Below, piece after piece: positions 1 to 8,174 of a stretch of DNA of 64,000 nucleotides. The DNA lies in assembly GCA_000283575.1 (NCBI GenBank), contig AP012044.1:2852001-2916000 (forward strand). Reading direction: 5' to 3'. The stretch comes from Oscillibacter valericigenes Sjm18-20 (GTDB taxonomy: Bacteria; Bacillota; Clostridia; Oscillospirales; Oscillospiraceae). The notes under the pieces are model-generated. The model searched no databases, was not told the origin of the DNA, and saw only the letters and a program-made list of their open reading frames with translations. Made by a program: the position numbers and the translations under genes. How positions within the stretch are numbered: position 1 is the stretch's first letter; each line of letters begins with the position of its first letter.

Positions 1-31
1 GTTCCGTTGACGACAAGTGCACAATCCGAAA

Positions 32-110
32 CCAGCGTCCAGGCATATTACACAATTGTGTCTAATTTTAATTGTGTAATATGCCTTTTCAAATTAAGAA
101 AACACGCTGG
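32..110. repeat. Nested inverted repeats near the left edge
   Basis: A perfect 17-bp inverted repeat has arms at 41-57 and 70-86 with a 12-nt spacer. It is enclosed by a second 7-bp inverted pair, ccagcgt at 32-38 and acgctgg at 104-110. The whole could fold into one long hairpin or act as a protein-binding palindrome. It lies about 300 bp before parB, so a parS-like, origin or terminator role for the gene cut off on the left are all possible. The sequence alone does not separate these. Confidence 0.6.
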
Positions 111-423
111 AAATCAATTCGAAGTGAGGTGAAAAGCATGAAAAAAGAGTTGCGTAAGTGTGCCCGTACGGTATAATTACGACAAACCGGAAAAGCCCGA
201 TGTATCAATGGTTTGATGGTCTCCCACCTGCTTTTTCATCCTTTTCCAAAATGAAAAAGAAGCTCACGAAAGTCGTAAAAACGAGGGGGTGTTACGTTAG
301 CGACAAAAATTGAATATCGTCAGCAGCGGCATCAAGCATTATGTTTGCCGCTGCGCCTGAGGGCGTTTCTTCTTGAAAAAGATGGAACGCCCTTTTTTCA
401 TACCCAAAATCAGGAGGTATTTT
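111..423 (+). other. Leader region of parB without a convincing gene
   Basis: This stretch contains a possible 12-codon peptide (ATG 138 to TAA 176, MKKELRKCARTV) after a gaggtga ribosome-binding site. It also has two hairpins: arms 231-239/251-259 and arms 323-331/346-354. It ends in an intrinsic-terminator-like stem at 361-398. A tiny translated peptide followed by stacked hairpins resembles an attenuated leader of the parB transcript, but this is inference. Confidence 0.4.
361..398 (+). terminator. Terminator or attenuator before parB
   Basis: Arms gggcgtt (361-367) and aacgccc (386-392) form a 7-bp stem followed directly by six T residues. It stands 26 bp before the parB start, so it either ends upstream transcription or attenuates parB. 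Confidence 0.6.
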
Positions 424-1335
424 ATGGCAGACAGTACCACCCCGGAGAAACGGGGCAAGAAAGCGACGCAGACCAAACCGCCTGCCGCCCATGCTGCGGA
501 GGAACGGATCGTGTCGCTCCCGTTGGCCGAGCTTCACCCATTCCCTAATCACCCCTTCAAGGTGCGGGATGACGAAGCCATGCAGGAGACCGCCGAGAGC
601 ATCAAGCAGTACGGCGTTCTCGTTCCGGCCATTGTCCGTCCGCGTGAGGAGGGCGGCTATGAAATCGTCGCCGGGCATCGGCGTAAACACGCCTGTGAGT
701 TGGCGGGGCTGGAAACTATGCCCGTCATTGTCCGCAATCTGGATGCGGATGCCGCTACGATCATCATGGTGGATTCCAATTTGCAGCGCGAAAACATTTT
801 GCCCAGCGAACGCGCACAGGCGTACAAGATGAAGCTGGAGGCGATTAAACACCAAGGAGCGAGACATGACATCACTTCGGCGCAAGTTGCACCGAAGTTA
901 AGCACAGAACAAATTGGTGATGCAGAGGGCATCAGCAAAGATACTGTGAAACGTTATATCCGCCTGACCGAGCTTGCCCCGGAGCTTCAGCAGATGGTGG
1001 ACGATAAGAAAATTGCCATGACGCCCGCCGTGGAGCTTTCCTACCTGAAGCCGGAAGAACAGGCCCTGTTGCTGGAGACTATCGACAGCGAACAGACTAC
1101 CCCTTCTCTCTCACAGGCGCAGCGCATAAAAAAGCTCTCGCAGGAGGGCAAATTGAACGACGACACCATGCTGGATATTCTTTCGGAGGAAAAGAAGCCG
1201 CCCCGCAACGATCTTCTGTTATCCGGCGAAAAGCTCCGCAAATACTTTCCGCGCTCCTATACCCCGCAGAAGATGGAAGAAACCATTTTGAAGCTGCTGG
1301 ACGCATGGATGCGCAGGCGTCAGCAAGAGAGGTGA
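424..1335 (+). CDS. parB: ParB/Spo0J-family partition protein
   Basis: A 303-residue ParB/RepB/Spo0J-family DNA-binding CTPase that would stabilise the excised circular or replicating form of the element. Box I with the CTP-binding motif GHRRKHA is at residues 84-90, box II (ENILPSERA) at about 123-131, and a helix-turn-helix (TEQIGDAEGISKDTVKRY) at about 162-180. ATG 424 is chosen over an upstream in-frame ATG at 373 because aggagg lies at 412-417 and the 373 start would lie inside the terminator stem. It leads the ICE backbone; the usual ParA partner is not seen and may lie left of the window. The next gene follows after 7 bp. Confidence 0.92.
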   Translation: MADSTTPEKRGKKATQTKPPAAHAAEERIVSLPLAELHPFPNHPFKVRDDEAMQETAESIKQYGVLVPAIVRPREEGGYEIVAGHRRKHACELAGLETMPVIVRNLDADAATIIMVDSNLQRENILPSERAQAYKMKLEAIKHQGARHDITSAQVAPKLSTEQIGDAEGISKDTVKRYIRLTELAPELQQMVDDKKIAMTPAVELSYLKPEEQALLLETIDSEQTTPSLSQAQRIKKLSQEGKLNDDTMLDILSEEKKPPRNDLLLSGEKLRKYFPRSYTPQKMEETILKLLDAWMRRRQQER

Positions 1336-1342
1336 ACAAAAA

Positions 1343-2221
1343 ATGGCCGTCTTTCGTGTAGAGAAAAGCCGGGATTACACAGTCATGTCCAACTACCATT
1401 TGCGGGATAAGGGGCTTTCGCTGAAAGCAAAAGGACTGCTCTCGCAAATGCTGTCTCTGCCGGAGGATTGGGATTACACGCTGTCAGGGCTTTCCCACAT
1501 TAACCGGGAAAGCAAAGACGCGATACGTTCCGCCGTCAACGAACTGGAGGCAGCGGGCTACATCCAGCGGCACCAGACCACGGATGCCAGCGGCAAATTC
1601 AGCGGCAACGAATACGTCATCCATGAAAGCCCCGTCACGTCCGAACCGTCGTTGGAAAAGCCGTCGTCGGGAAAACCGACAACGGATAATCCGTCAACGG
1701 GAAAACCGTCGTCGGAAAATCCAACGCAATTAAATATAGATATAACAAATACTCAAAAACAAAATACGGATGTATCAAGTACCGATTCCATTCCTTTCTT
1801 TTCCGAAGAAACGACAGCGTGGCTGCCGGAAGCGAACCGAAGGGAAACGGACGCGCAAATGATGGATTCTTATCGGGAGCTGATACGGGAGAACATCGAA
1901 TACGACATTCTGCTGCACGATATGCCGGACGACAAAGACCGCCTGGATGAAATCGTCGAGCTGATGACCGAGACCGTCTGCTCCAAGCGCAAGTACATCC
2001 GTATCGCCGGGAATGACTTTCCCGCCAAATCGGTCAAGTCTCGTTTCCTGAAAATCGACGCGGAGCACATCAAGTTCGTATTTGACTGCCTCAACACAAA
2101 CACAAGCAAGGTGCGTAACATCAAGCAATATCTGCTCACCGTGATTTACAACGCACCGACCACTATCGGCAATTACTATTCCTCGTTAGTGAATCACGAT
2201 CTGTACGGCGGTTCGGGCTAA
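1343..2221 (+). CDS. Replication-initiator-like helix-turn-helix protein (DUF6017 type)
   Basis: A 292-residue protein. Residues 1-85 form a winged-helix domain like the N-termini of RepA-type initiators of Firmicutes elements (VEKSRDYTVMSNYHLRD, then LSLKAKGLLSQMLSLP). Residues about 95-130 are a low-complexity linker of repeated KPSS/GKP units, encoded by near-repeats of ccgtc-rich DNA. Residues about 150-292 match the DUF6017 region commonly attached to this head. It follows parB by 7 bp with an aggtga ribosome-binding site, so the two are probably cotranscribed. The likely role is initiation or control of element replication; no biochemical function is shown by the sequence. Confidence 0.75.
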   Translation: MAVFRVEKSRDYTVMSNYHLRDKGLSLKAKGLLSQMLSLPEDWDYTLSGLSHINRESKDAIRSAVNELEAAGYIQRHQTTDASGKFSGNEYVIHESPVTSEPSLEKPSSGKPTTDNPSTGKPSSENPTQLNIDITNTQKQNTDVSSTDSIPFFSEETTAWLPEANRRETDAQMMDSYRELIRENIEYDILLHDMPDDKDRLDEIVELMTETVCSKRKYIRIAGNDFPAKSVKSRFLKIDAEHIKFVFDCLNTNTSKVRNIKQYLLTVIYNAPTTIGNYYSSLVNHDLYGGSG

Positions 2222-2274
2222 ACTCGGAGCGCCTTTTTCTGTGCCAAAAAACAAGACAAAGGAGCGAAACGCCA

Positions 2275-2616
2275 ATGAAAAGGCCGTTTGCCTACATCAC
2301 CGCCCCGTGGGGCGGCAACGAATATGAAAACACCGAGAACGCCGCCCGGTACTGCCGTGCGGTCTACGACGCCGGTTTTACGCCGATCTGCCCGCTGCTG
2401 TTTGTGCCGCTGTTCCTCAACGACGCCATCCCTCAGGAGCACAAGGACGGTATCGACATCGGCCGTGACTTTCTGCGGCGCGCCCATGTCCTTGTCGTCT
2501 GCGGCCACGGCGTCGACGAGACCGTGAAAAACGATATTGCCGTGGCGGAACGGCTGCGGATCACCGCCACGACGCTGGACGGCATCCTCACCGTAAAGGG
2601 CGAAGGGCGTAGCTGA
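2275..2616 (+). CDS. Small nucleoside-deoxyribosyltransferase-like protein (DUF4406/DUF7768 type)
   Basis: A 113-residue protein beginning MKRPFAYITAPW, with the pattern of the small DUF4406/DUF7768 proteins common on phages and ICEs. These are distantly related to nucleoside 2-deoxyribosyltransferases (Rossmann-like YIxxPxG start, later D-x-G-R-D). A good ribosome-binding site, aaaggag, precedes ATG 2275. It ends the first backbone operon, just before a strong hairpin. The substrate is unknown, and activity on nucleotides is inferred only from the fold relationship. Confidence 0.65.
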   Translation: MKRPFAYITAPWGGNEYENTENAARYCRAVYDAGFTPICPLLFVPLFLNDAIPQEHKDGIDIGRDFLRRAHVLVVCGHGVDETVKNDIAVAERLRITATTLDGILTVKGEGRS

Positions 2617-2631
2617 ATTAGTGGGTAACGC

Positions 2632-2666
2632 AATAGATGCTGCGACAAAAAGCCGCAGCATCTATT
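2632..2666. terminator. Hairpin between convergent genes
   Basis: A perfect 13-bp stem has arms at 2632-2644 and 2654-2666 with a 9-nt loop. It sits between the + strand operon and the - strand ATPase gene. There is no long T tract on either side, so a bidirectional terminator is likely but not certain. Confidence 0.55.
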
Positions 2667-2695
2667 GATATGTGATTAAAATGTGTTTTTCAGGA

Positions 2696-4237
2696 CTAAA
2701 GACTTGCAAGCACGCAGTCGAACTTATCACGAATGTCAGCACACCTTTCTTGATAAGTCATCCTAAAGAACTTCACGCAATCATTTCTTACAGAGCTTTC
2801 ATCCATGGACAGCAATTTGGATAAAGCAAAAAATTCATTATGCTTTCCAGCAGTCAATGCCTGTTCAAGGTATGAAGTAATCTCATCAAGGGTTACATCC
2901 CAACTCTCTGCCAATCTGTCTTTATTGTCAATTGCCAGCAAGTACTGGATGAAGCTCAGCTCAGGCCACGTATCCCCTGGTATGTATTGGAGTCGCTGGT
3001 TTATAAGAGAACTAAACTGTTCTTCATCGGCAATACGCGTCTCAAGATACTCGCGAATATTTCGTATTTGCTGGTCGTGAGCTCGACGTTTGTCTCCATC
3101 TAAAAATGCAATGTAATTATTCTTATTTTCTCGATATCTGGCAGCCATTTGCCGCAGTATTGCCTGATCTGAACCTATGATATAGGTATGCATCCTCTCT
3201 CTGATTCTCATGGGAACAAGATTTTCAATAATTGCCTTGCCTACTACGTCTTCGACGAATACATCTAATTCATCCGTGTTTTGCCCAGCCAGCTTTCCAA
3301 ATGCATACTCAGCACTTATCTCCGGAGTAATAATTGTTTGAGTGCCTTGGTTTTGCACAAAAAACCTCCCTTGTGGAGGGATTTCATTTAATATTATATC
3401 TGAATGAGTCGAGCAAATAATCTGACATTTATTTTCTTTACATATCTCTTTTAAAACACGAATGAACTCCGCTTGAGCTTTAGCGTGTAGTCCAAGTTCA
3501 ATTTCGTCAATTACCATTAAAGTTCCCTGACCCGCACTAAGCAAATCAAGTAAGATGGAAACGACATCATTTTCTCCCGCACCCATATTAAATCCAGAAT
3601 AGAATATTTCATTGCGTTCTACCAAAAAAAGCCTGTATGAGCGATGAACAAATATTTTTAAGTCTTCATAATTTTTTCCGAAAATTCTGCATGCCATTGA
3701 TTTAATCTTTGAAAGCAATTCCGGATCTATTTCTTCCGCTTCAAAAGTTTTTCTATATGATCTATGTGCTGAGCTTTCTGATGGAGGAACAATTCTATTA
3801 ATGCCAAGGTAAATAACATTTTTATGTTTTCTGGTATTAAAGTCGTTCCATTTTCCGCTTGGTTTCTTACGACGGATGTTAGGTTTATCTCCATCAGCTT
3901 GTCGAATCTTGTAGGTTATTTCAATACCTTGCAGACCACGTTCCTCTGGGGAAAAAGTAAAAAAATCTCCGTAAGTAAAATAGCTCTTTTTGCGTGAGAA
4001 TTGATAAAATGTATCATTGTTATGAAATGCACATGCGGCAAGTGCTAATAATGTCGATTTTCCGGAACCATTTTCTCCTACAAAAGCTGAGACAGGGTAT
4101 GAAAAGTCAATGTGGCATGGATAGACACCACGAATATTTCCATTGTTCACTTTTATCCCCACGAGGGAATTCCTGGTTGTATCATGTTTAAACCAAGCCA
4201 GATTATCCTTGTCCAGTTGTGACAGTGAGTAGCTCAT
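2696..4237 (-). CDS. OLD-like AAA ATPase with C-terminal TOPRIM-like region
   Basis: A 513-residue protein of the ABC/SMC-like AAA (AAA_21/OLD) class. Walker A GENGSGKST is at 54-62, an MGAGEN signature at about 218-223, Walker B LMVIDE at 240-245, and an STHSD histidine switch at 276-280. After the ATPase come an acidic FVED at 327-330 and DGD at 380-382, spaced like the metal-binding residues of a TOPRIM nuclease. This order fits OLD (overcoming lysogenization defect) nucleases, some of which act against phage. No UvrD-like helicase is adjacent, so it is not a Gabija-type pair. It is AT-richer than, and opposite in strand to, the conjugation genes on both sides, which suggests a later insertion as defence cargo. 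It could also be a simple ATPase without nuclease activity. Confidence 0.75.
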   Translation of the reverse strand: MSYSLSQLDKDNLAWFKHDTTRNSLVGIKVNNGNIRGVYPCHIDFSYPVSAFVGENGSGKSTLLALAACAFHNNDTFYQFSRKKSYFTYGDFFTFSPEERGLQGIEITYKIRQADGDKPNIRRKKPSGKWNDFNTRKHKNVIYLGINRIVPPSESSAHRSYRKTFEAEEIDPELLSKIKSMACRIFGKNYEDLKIFVHRSYRLFLVERNEIFYSGFNMGAGENDVVSILLDLLSAGQGTLMVIDEIELGLHAKAQAEFIRVLKEICKENKCQIICSTHSDIILNEIPPQGRFFVQNQGTQTIITPEISAEYAFGKLAGQNTDELDVFVEDVVGKAIIENLVPMRIRERMHTYIIGSDQAILRQMAARYRENKNNYIAFLDGDKRRAHDQQIRNIREYLETRIADEEQFSSLINQRLQYIPGDTWPELSFIQYLLAIDNKDRLAESWDVTLDEITSYLEQALTAGKHNEFFALSKLLSMDESSVRNDCVKFFRMTYQERCADIRDKFDCVLASL

Positions 4238-4391
4238 TTACAAATTCGCTCCTCGTTCGACAGTTTCTTTTAGTATAACAATAGATTTTCCAATATTCAA
4301 TACGATGTCCCAATAATCTCACCCATTTCAATTTTTTCGTCGTCTATCTGACGGCGATTTTTCTTGTCAAAGCATTAGAAAGGAATTCCAT

Positions 4392-4436
4392 ATGACTAAT
4401 ATACACTTGCTCCACCGGCTGGTGGTTCCGCCTTAG
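4392..4436 (+). CDS. Possible 14-residue leader peptide before pcfB
   Basis: ATG 4392 follows an aaaggaat ribosome-binding site and encodes MTNIHLLHRLVVPP before TAG at 4434-4436. It precedes pcfB by about 45 bp and may be a translated leader. It is too short for any family match, so this is a weak call based only on the start context. Confidence 0.25.
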   Translation: MTNIHLLHRLVVPP

Positions 4437-4479
4437 AAACGACCCCGGCAAATAAAAACTTCGGAAAGGAGGTGTCCCT

Positions 4480-4965
4480 TTGCAGGAAGATATTGAAATG
4501 CGGACGGTGACGCTGATCGTCACCACGACCAAACTGAACGCCCGCGTACTGAAAGAGGCTCTGGCAAAGCTGGCGCGCGAGATGCAAAATGCCAAGGCCA
4601 AGCGCGCGGCCACCATTCCCCACGGCAAGCAGACCGTCAAACAGCTTGTAGGCCAGAACGCGGGCGTCGCCAACATCGAGGTCACAGACCAGAACATCAA
4701 GTCCTTTGACCGCGTGGCACGGAAGTACGGCATCGACTACGCCGTGAAGAAGGACAAGACCGGCGAGATTTCCAAGTACCTGATCTTTTTCAAGGCGCGG
4801 GACGGCGACGCGCTGACGGCGGCGTTCAAGGAGTATTCCGCCAAGTCCATCCAGAAGGAAACGGAGCGTCCTTCCACAATCTCGCAGCTCCGCAAATTCA
4901 TCGACATGGTGCGGAACATGAAGCCCGACCCCACCAAAAACAAGGACAGAGGGCGGGAGCTATGA
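4480..4965 (+). CDS. pcfB: PcfB-family conjugation protein
   Basis: A 161-residue protein of the PcfB/DUF3801 family, which accompanies the VirD4-type coupling protein in Gram-positive conjugation systems (named from enterococcal pCF10) and is thought to help load the relaxosome. The start is taken as TTG 4480 because a strong ggaaaggaggt lies at 4464-4473; ATG 4498 is the alternative. The Lys/Arg-rich centre (KLAREMQNAKAKRA) suits nucleic-acid or relaxase contact. Its stop overlaps the coupling-protein start (ATGA at 4962-4965), indicating translational coupling. It opens the mating-channel operon. Confidence 0.85.
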   Translation: MQEDIEMRTVTLIVTTTKLNARVLKEALAKLAREMQNAKAKRAATIPHGKQTVKQLVGQNAGVANIEVTDQNIKSFDRVARKYGIDYAVKKDKTGEISKYLIFFKARDGDALTAAFKEYSAKSIQKETERPSTISQLRKFIDMVRNMKPDPTKNKDRGREL

Positions 4966-6737
4966 GCAGCGTCAACCTGAAAAAGCTCATCCTGCCCAAC
5001 CTGCCGTATGTGTTTTTCGCGCTGCTCGGCACCAAAATCGGGCAGGCGGCGCGGCTGGCACCGGGCGCGGATTTCTCGGCAAAGGCGCTGCACATCGCGG
5101 AGGGCTTTCAAACGGCCTTCAGCTCCATGCTCCCCAGCTTCCACCCGCCTGATCTGCTCGTCGGCATCCTGCTTGCCGCCGCGCTTCGGCTGGCGGTCTA
5201 CATCAAGGGCAAGAACGCCAAGAAGTTCCGCAAAAACATGGAGTACGGCACAGCCCGCTGGGGCGGCCCGGACGACATCCGGCCTTATACCGACCCTGTT
5301 TTCAAGAACAACGTCATTCTCACCAGGACGGAACGGCTCACCATGAATAGCCGCCCAAAGGACCCTCGCACGGCGCGGAACAAGAACGTCCTGATCGTGG
5401 GCGGTTCCGGTTCCGGTAAGACCCGATTTTGGCTCAAGCCCAATCTCATGCAATGTCATTCCAGCTATGTGGTCACTGACCCGAAAGGTAGCATCATAGT
5501 CGAGTGCGGCAGGCTTCTTCTGAGGGAAAAGTACCGCATCAAGATACTCAACACGATCAATTTTAAAAAATCCATGCACTACAATCCGTTCGCCTATATT
5601 CATTCGGAAAAGGACATTTTGAAGCTCGTCACCACGCTGATCGCCAACACCAAGGGCGACGGCAAAACCGGGGACGATTTTTGGGTGAAAGCCGAAACGC
5701 TGCTGTATGTGGCCCTCATCGGCTATATCCACTATGAAGCGCCGGTGGAGGAGCAAAACTTCTCCACGCTTTTGGAGTTCATCAACGCTTCGGAAGTCCG
5801 CGAGGACGACGAGGAGTTTGAGAACCCGGTCGATCTCATGTTTAAGGAGCTGGAAAAGAAGCAGCCGAATCACTTCGCCGTCCAGCAGTACAAAAAGTAC
5901 AAGCTGGCGGCGGGCAAGACCGCAAAAAGTATTTTGATTTCCTGCGGCGCGCGCCTTGCGCCGTTCGACATTGCGGAGCTGCGGGAGGTCACGGTCTACG
6001 ACGAATTGGAGCTGGACACGCTGGGCGACCGCAAAACGGCGCTGTTTCTCATCATGTCCGACACCGACGACACATTCAACTTCCTGATCTCCATGTGCTA
6101 CACCCAGCTTTTCAATCTGCTTTGCGACAAGGCCGACGATGTGTACGGCGGCAAGCTGCCGGTACACGTCCGCTGCCTGATCGACGAATGTGCGAATATT
6201 GGCCAGATACCGAAACTGGAAAAACTCATTGCAACCATCCGAAGCCGTGAGATTTCGGCCTGCCTCGTTTTGCAGGCGCAATCCCAACTCAAGGCCCTGT
6301 ATAAAGACAACGCCGATACCATCATCGGCAACTGCGACAGCTCGATCTTCCTCGGCGGCAAGGAGCCGACCACGCTCAAGGAGTTGTCTGCGGCGCTCGG
6401 GAAAGAAACGATTGATACGTTCAACACCGGCGAGAGCCGTGGCCGCGAAACCTCGCACAGCCTCAATTACCAGAAGCTCGGCAAGGAGCTGATGAGCCAG
6501 GACGAGCTTGCCGTCATGGACGGCGGCAAGTGCATTCTTCAGCTCCGGGGCGTTCGCCCGTTCCTCTCGGACAAGTACGACATCACCCAGCATCCCAACT
6601 ACAAATACCTGTCCGATGCCGCCCCGCGCAACGCCTTTGACATTGAAAAGTTCCTTTCCACCAAGCTCAAACCAAAGCCGGATGAAGTTTATGACACCTT
6701 CGAGGTGGACGTATCCGACCAGTCCACGACCGCCTGA
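4962..6737 (+). CDS. VirD4/TraG-type type IV coupling protein
   Basis: A 591-residue membrane ATPase of the VirD4-like CD1115 type found in Clostridium difficile CTn elements. It brings the relaxase-DNA complex to the mating channel. Two hydrophobic N-terminal segments lie at about 10-25 and 64-80. Walker A GGSGSGKT is at 147-154, Walker B with LIDEC at about 405-410, and an arginine-rich IATIRSREI follows. The length is normal for the group. It overlaps pcfB by 4 bp. The C-terminus from about 560 is Lys/Asp-rich, as expected for substrate selection. Confidence 0.92.
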   Translation: MSSVNLKKLILPNLPYVFFALLGTKIGQAARLAPGADFSAKALHIAEGFQTAFSSMLPSFHPPDLLVGILLAAALRLAVYIKGKNAKKFRKNMEYGTARWGGPDDIRPYTDPVFKNNVILTRTERLTMNSRPKDPRTARNKNVLIVGGSGSGKTRFWLKPNLMQCHSSYVVTDPKGSIIVECGRLLLREKYRIKILNTINFKKSMHYNPFAYIHSEKDILKLVTTLIANTKGDGKTGDDFWVKAETLLYVALIGYIHYEAPVEEQNFSTLLEFINASEVREDDEEFENPVDLMFKELEKKQPNHFAVQQYKKYKLAAGKTAKSILISCGARLAPFDIAELREVTVYDELELDTLGDRKTALFLIMSDTDDTFNFLISMCYTQLFNLLCDKADDVYGGKLPVHVRCLIDECANIGQIPKLEKLIATIRSREISACLVLQAQSQLKALYKDNADTIIGNCDSSIFLGGKEPTTLKELSAALGKETIDTFNTGESRGRETSHSLNYQKLGKELMSQDELAVMDGGKCILQLRGVRPFLSDKYDITQHPNYKYLSDAAPRNAFDIEKFLSTKLKPKPDEVYDTFEVDVSDQSTTA

Positions 6738-6750
6738 AAGGGCGGTTTTT
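6729..6750 (+). terminator. Terminator-like hairpin at the end of the coupling-protein gene
   Basis: Arms accgcc (6729-6734) and ggcggt (6741-6746) with a 6-nt loop are followed by T residues. The 5' arm lies inside the last codons of the coupling-protein gene. A second weak hairpin (ttttctatg/catagaaaa) follows. Partial termination here would lower expression of the downstream channel genes. Confidence 0.5.
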
Positions 6751-6928
6751 CTATGCTCCGCATAGAAAAACAAAATGCGCCAATCCCTCCCCGCCTGCGG
6801 CGGGAACCGGAATTGATGCGCGCAACCTCCATGTGCGGCTTTGCCTCGCATGAAGTTTATATATCCTTACGACAAAACGGCCACTTTCAAAAACTAAAAA
6901 ATCAAACTTTTGAAAGGAGAGCCGGAGC

Positions 6929-7198
6929 ATGGATGCAGTGGCCTGCTACACAAACCTTCCCTGTTCCGGCAAATTAAATCTTATGGCATTTTTCAATTCT
7001 GCTGTTGGTGTTCTTCAGACTCTCGTCATTGCGCTGGGTGCCGGTCTCGGCATTTGGGGCGCGGTCAATCTGCTCGAAGGCTATGGCAACGACAACCCCG
7101 GCGCGAAATCCCAGGGCATGAAGCAGCTCATGGCTGGCGGCGGCGTGGCGCTCATCGGCATCACCCTCGTGCCGCTGCTCTCCGGTCTGTTCGGTTGA
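6929..7198 (+). CDS. Maff2-family membrane protein (small channel subunit)
   Basis: An 89-residue protein whose core, from MAFFNSAVGV onward, is a typical Maff2 mobile-element membrane protein. It has two hydrophobic helices at about residues 24-46 and 68-88, joined by a polar turn with GNDNPGAKSQ. It is VirB2/TrbC-pilin-like in size and position. Start 6929 is favoured because aaaggag lies at 6913-6919; the family core would start at ATG 6983, which lacks a clear ribosome-binding site. The extra N-terminal 18 residues contain two cysteines. It stands between the coupling protein and the TrbL-like gene, as in other CTn elements. Confidence 0.85.
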   Translation: MDAVACYTNLPCSGKLNLMAFFNSAVGVLQTLVIALGAGLGIWGAVNLLEGYGNDNPGAKSQGMKQLMAGGGVALIGITLVPLLSGLFG

Positions 7199-7240
7199 TC
7201 TCTCCCTCGCAACTCCACAAACAACAACTAAATCTCTCCG

Positions 7241-7267
7241 CGCTCTCCCGCCCCGTGCGGGAGGGCG
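7241..7267 (+). other. GC-rich hairpin in the Maff2-TrbL gap
   Basis: Arms 7241-7251 and 7257-7267 form an 11-bp stem with one G-U pair and a 5-nt loop. It lies just before the aaaggaggg ribosome-binding site of the TrbL-like gene. No T tract follows, so it is more likely an mRNA-stability or processing element than a terminator. Confidence 0.45.
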
Positions 7268-7291
7268 CGGGAAAGGAGGGATTCGCCGCCA

Positions 7292-8161
7292 ATGGACATG
7301 ATAAAACAAGCGATTGTCGAATGGCTGCGGGAGATACTTGTCGGCGGCATCGTCAGTAATCTCTCCGGCATGTTCGATAACGTCAACCAGAAAGTCGGTG
7401 AGATCTCCGGTCAGGTGGGTACGACGCCGCAGGCGTGGAACGGCGGCATCTACAACATGATCCACACCCTGTCAGATAATGTCATCCTGCCGATTGCCGG
7501 GCTGATTCTCGCTTTTGTCGCAACTTTGGAGCTGATCCAGCTCATCACCGATAAAAACAACCTCAACGATCTCGACACATGGATGTTCTTCAAGTGGATT
7601 TTCAAGACGGCTGCCGCCATTCTCGTCGTCACCAATACCTGGAACATCGTCATGGGCGTATTCGACGTGGCGCAGAGCGTGGTGAACCGCGCGTCCGGCA
7701 TCGTCGTCGGCAATACCTCCATCGACATCAGCAGCGTCGTCACCGATCTGCAAGGCCGCCTCATGCAAATGGACATCGGCCCGCTGTTCGGTCTGTGGTT
7801 CCAGAGCCTGTTCGTCGGCATCACCATGTGGGCGCTGAGTATCTGTATTTTCATCATCGTGTACGGCAGAATGCTGGAAATCTACCTGATGACCTCTCTT
7901 GCGCCGATCCCCATGGCAACGCTGGCAAACCGCGAATGGGGTCAGATGGGCCAAAACTATCTGCGGAGCCTGTTCGCGCTCGGCTTCCAGGCGTTTCTCA
8001 TCATCGTCTGCGTAGCCATTTACGCCGTGCTGGTACAAAACATCGCGGTGGATACCGACATCATCAAGGCAATCTGGACGTGCATGGGATACACGGTGCT
8101 GCTGTGCTTCTCCCTGTTCAAGACCGGAAGTCTTGCCAAGAGCGTATTCAACGCGCATTAA
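7292..8161 (+). CDS. TrbL/VirB6-like polytopic conjugation protein
   Basis: A 289-residue integral membrane protein of the CD0415/CD1112 TrbL-like type. Hydrophobic segments lie near residues 65-85, 100-125, 175-200, 205-225, 235-255 and 262-280. It would form the inner-membrane part of the mating pore, in the role of VirB6. ATG 7292 is preceded by aaaggaggg. It lies between Maff2 and PrgI, the conserved order in this ICE family. The N-terminal 50 residues are amphipathic and probably outside the membrane. Confidence 0.85.
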   Translation: MDMIKQAIVEWLREILVGGIVSNLSGMFDNVNQKVGEISGQVGTTPQAWNGGIYNMIHTLSDNVILPIAGLILAFVATLELIQLITDKNNLNDLDTWMFFKWIFKTAAAILVVTNTWNIVMGVFDVAQSVVNRASGIVVGNTSIDISSVVTDLQGRLMQMDIGPLFGLWFQSLFVGITMWALSICIFIIVYGRMLEIYLMTSLAPIPMATLANREWGQMGQNYLRSLFALGFQAFLIIVCVAIYAVLVQNIAVDTDIIKAIWTCMGYTVLLCFSLFKTGSLAKSVFNAH

Positions 8162-8174
8162 GGAGGCGGTAAAA

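Noticed and set aside
4737..6851. Very long open frame on the - strand opposite the coupling-protein gene
   Set aside because: It is antisense to a clear VirD4-type gene, has a composition biased by high-GC codon periodicity and lacks a ribosome-binding site or family match. The same applies to the - strand frames at 8530-11196 and 15123-17678 and the + strand frame at 54727-56022.
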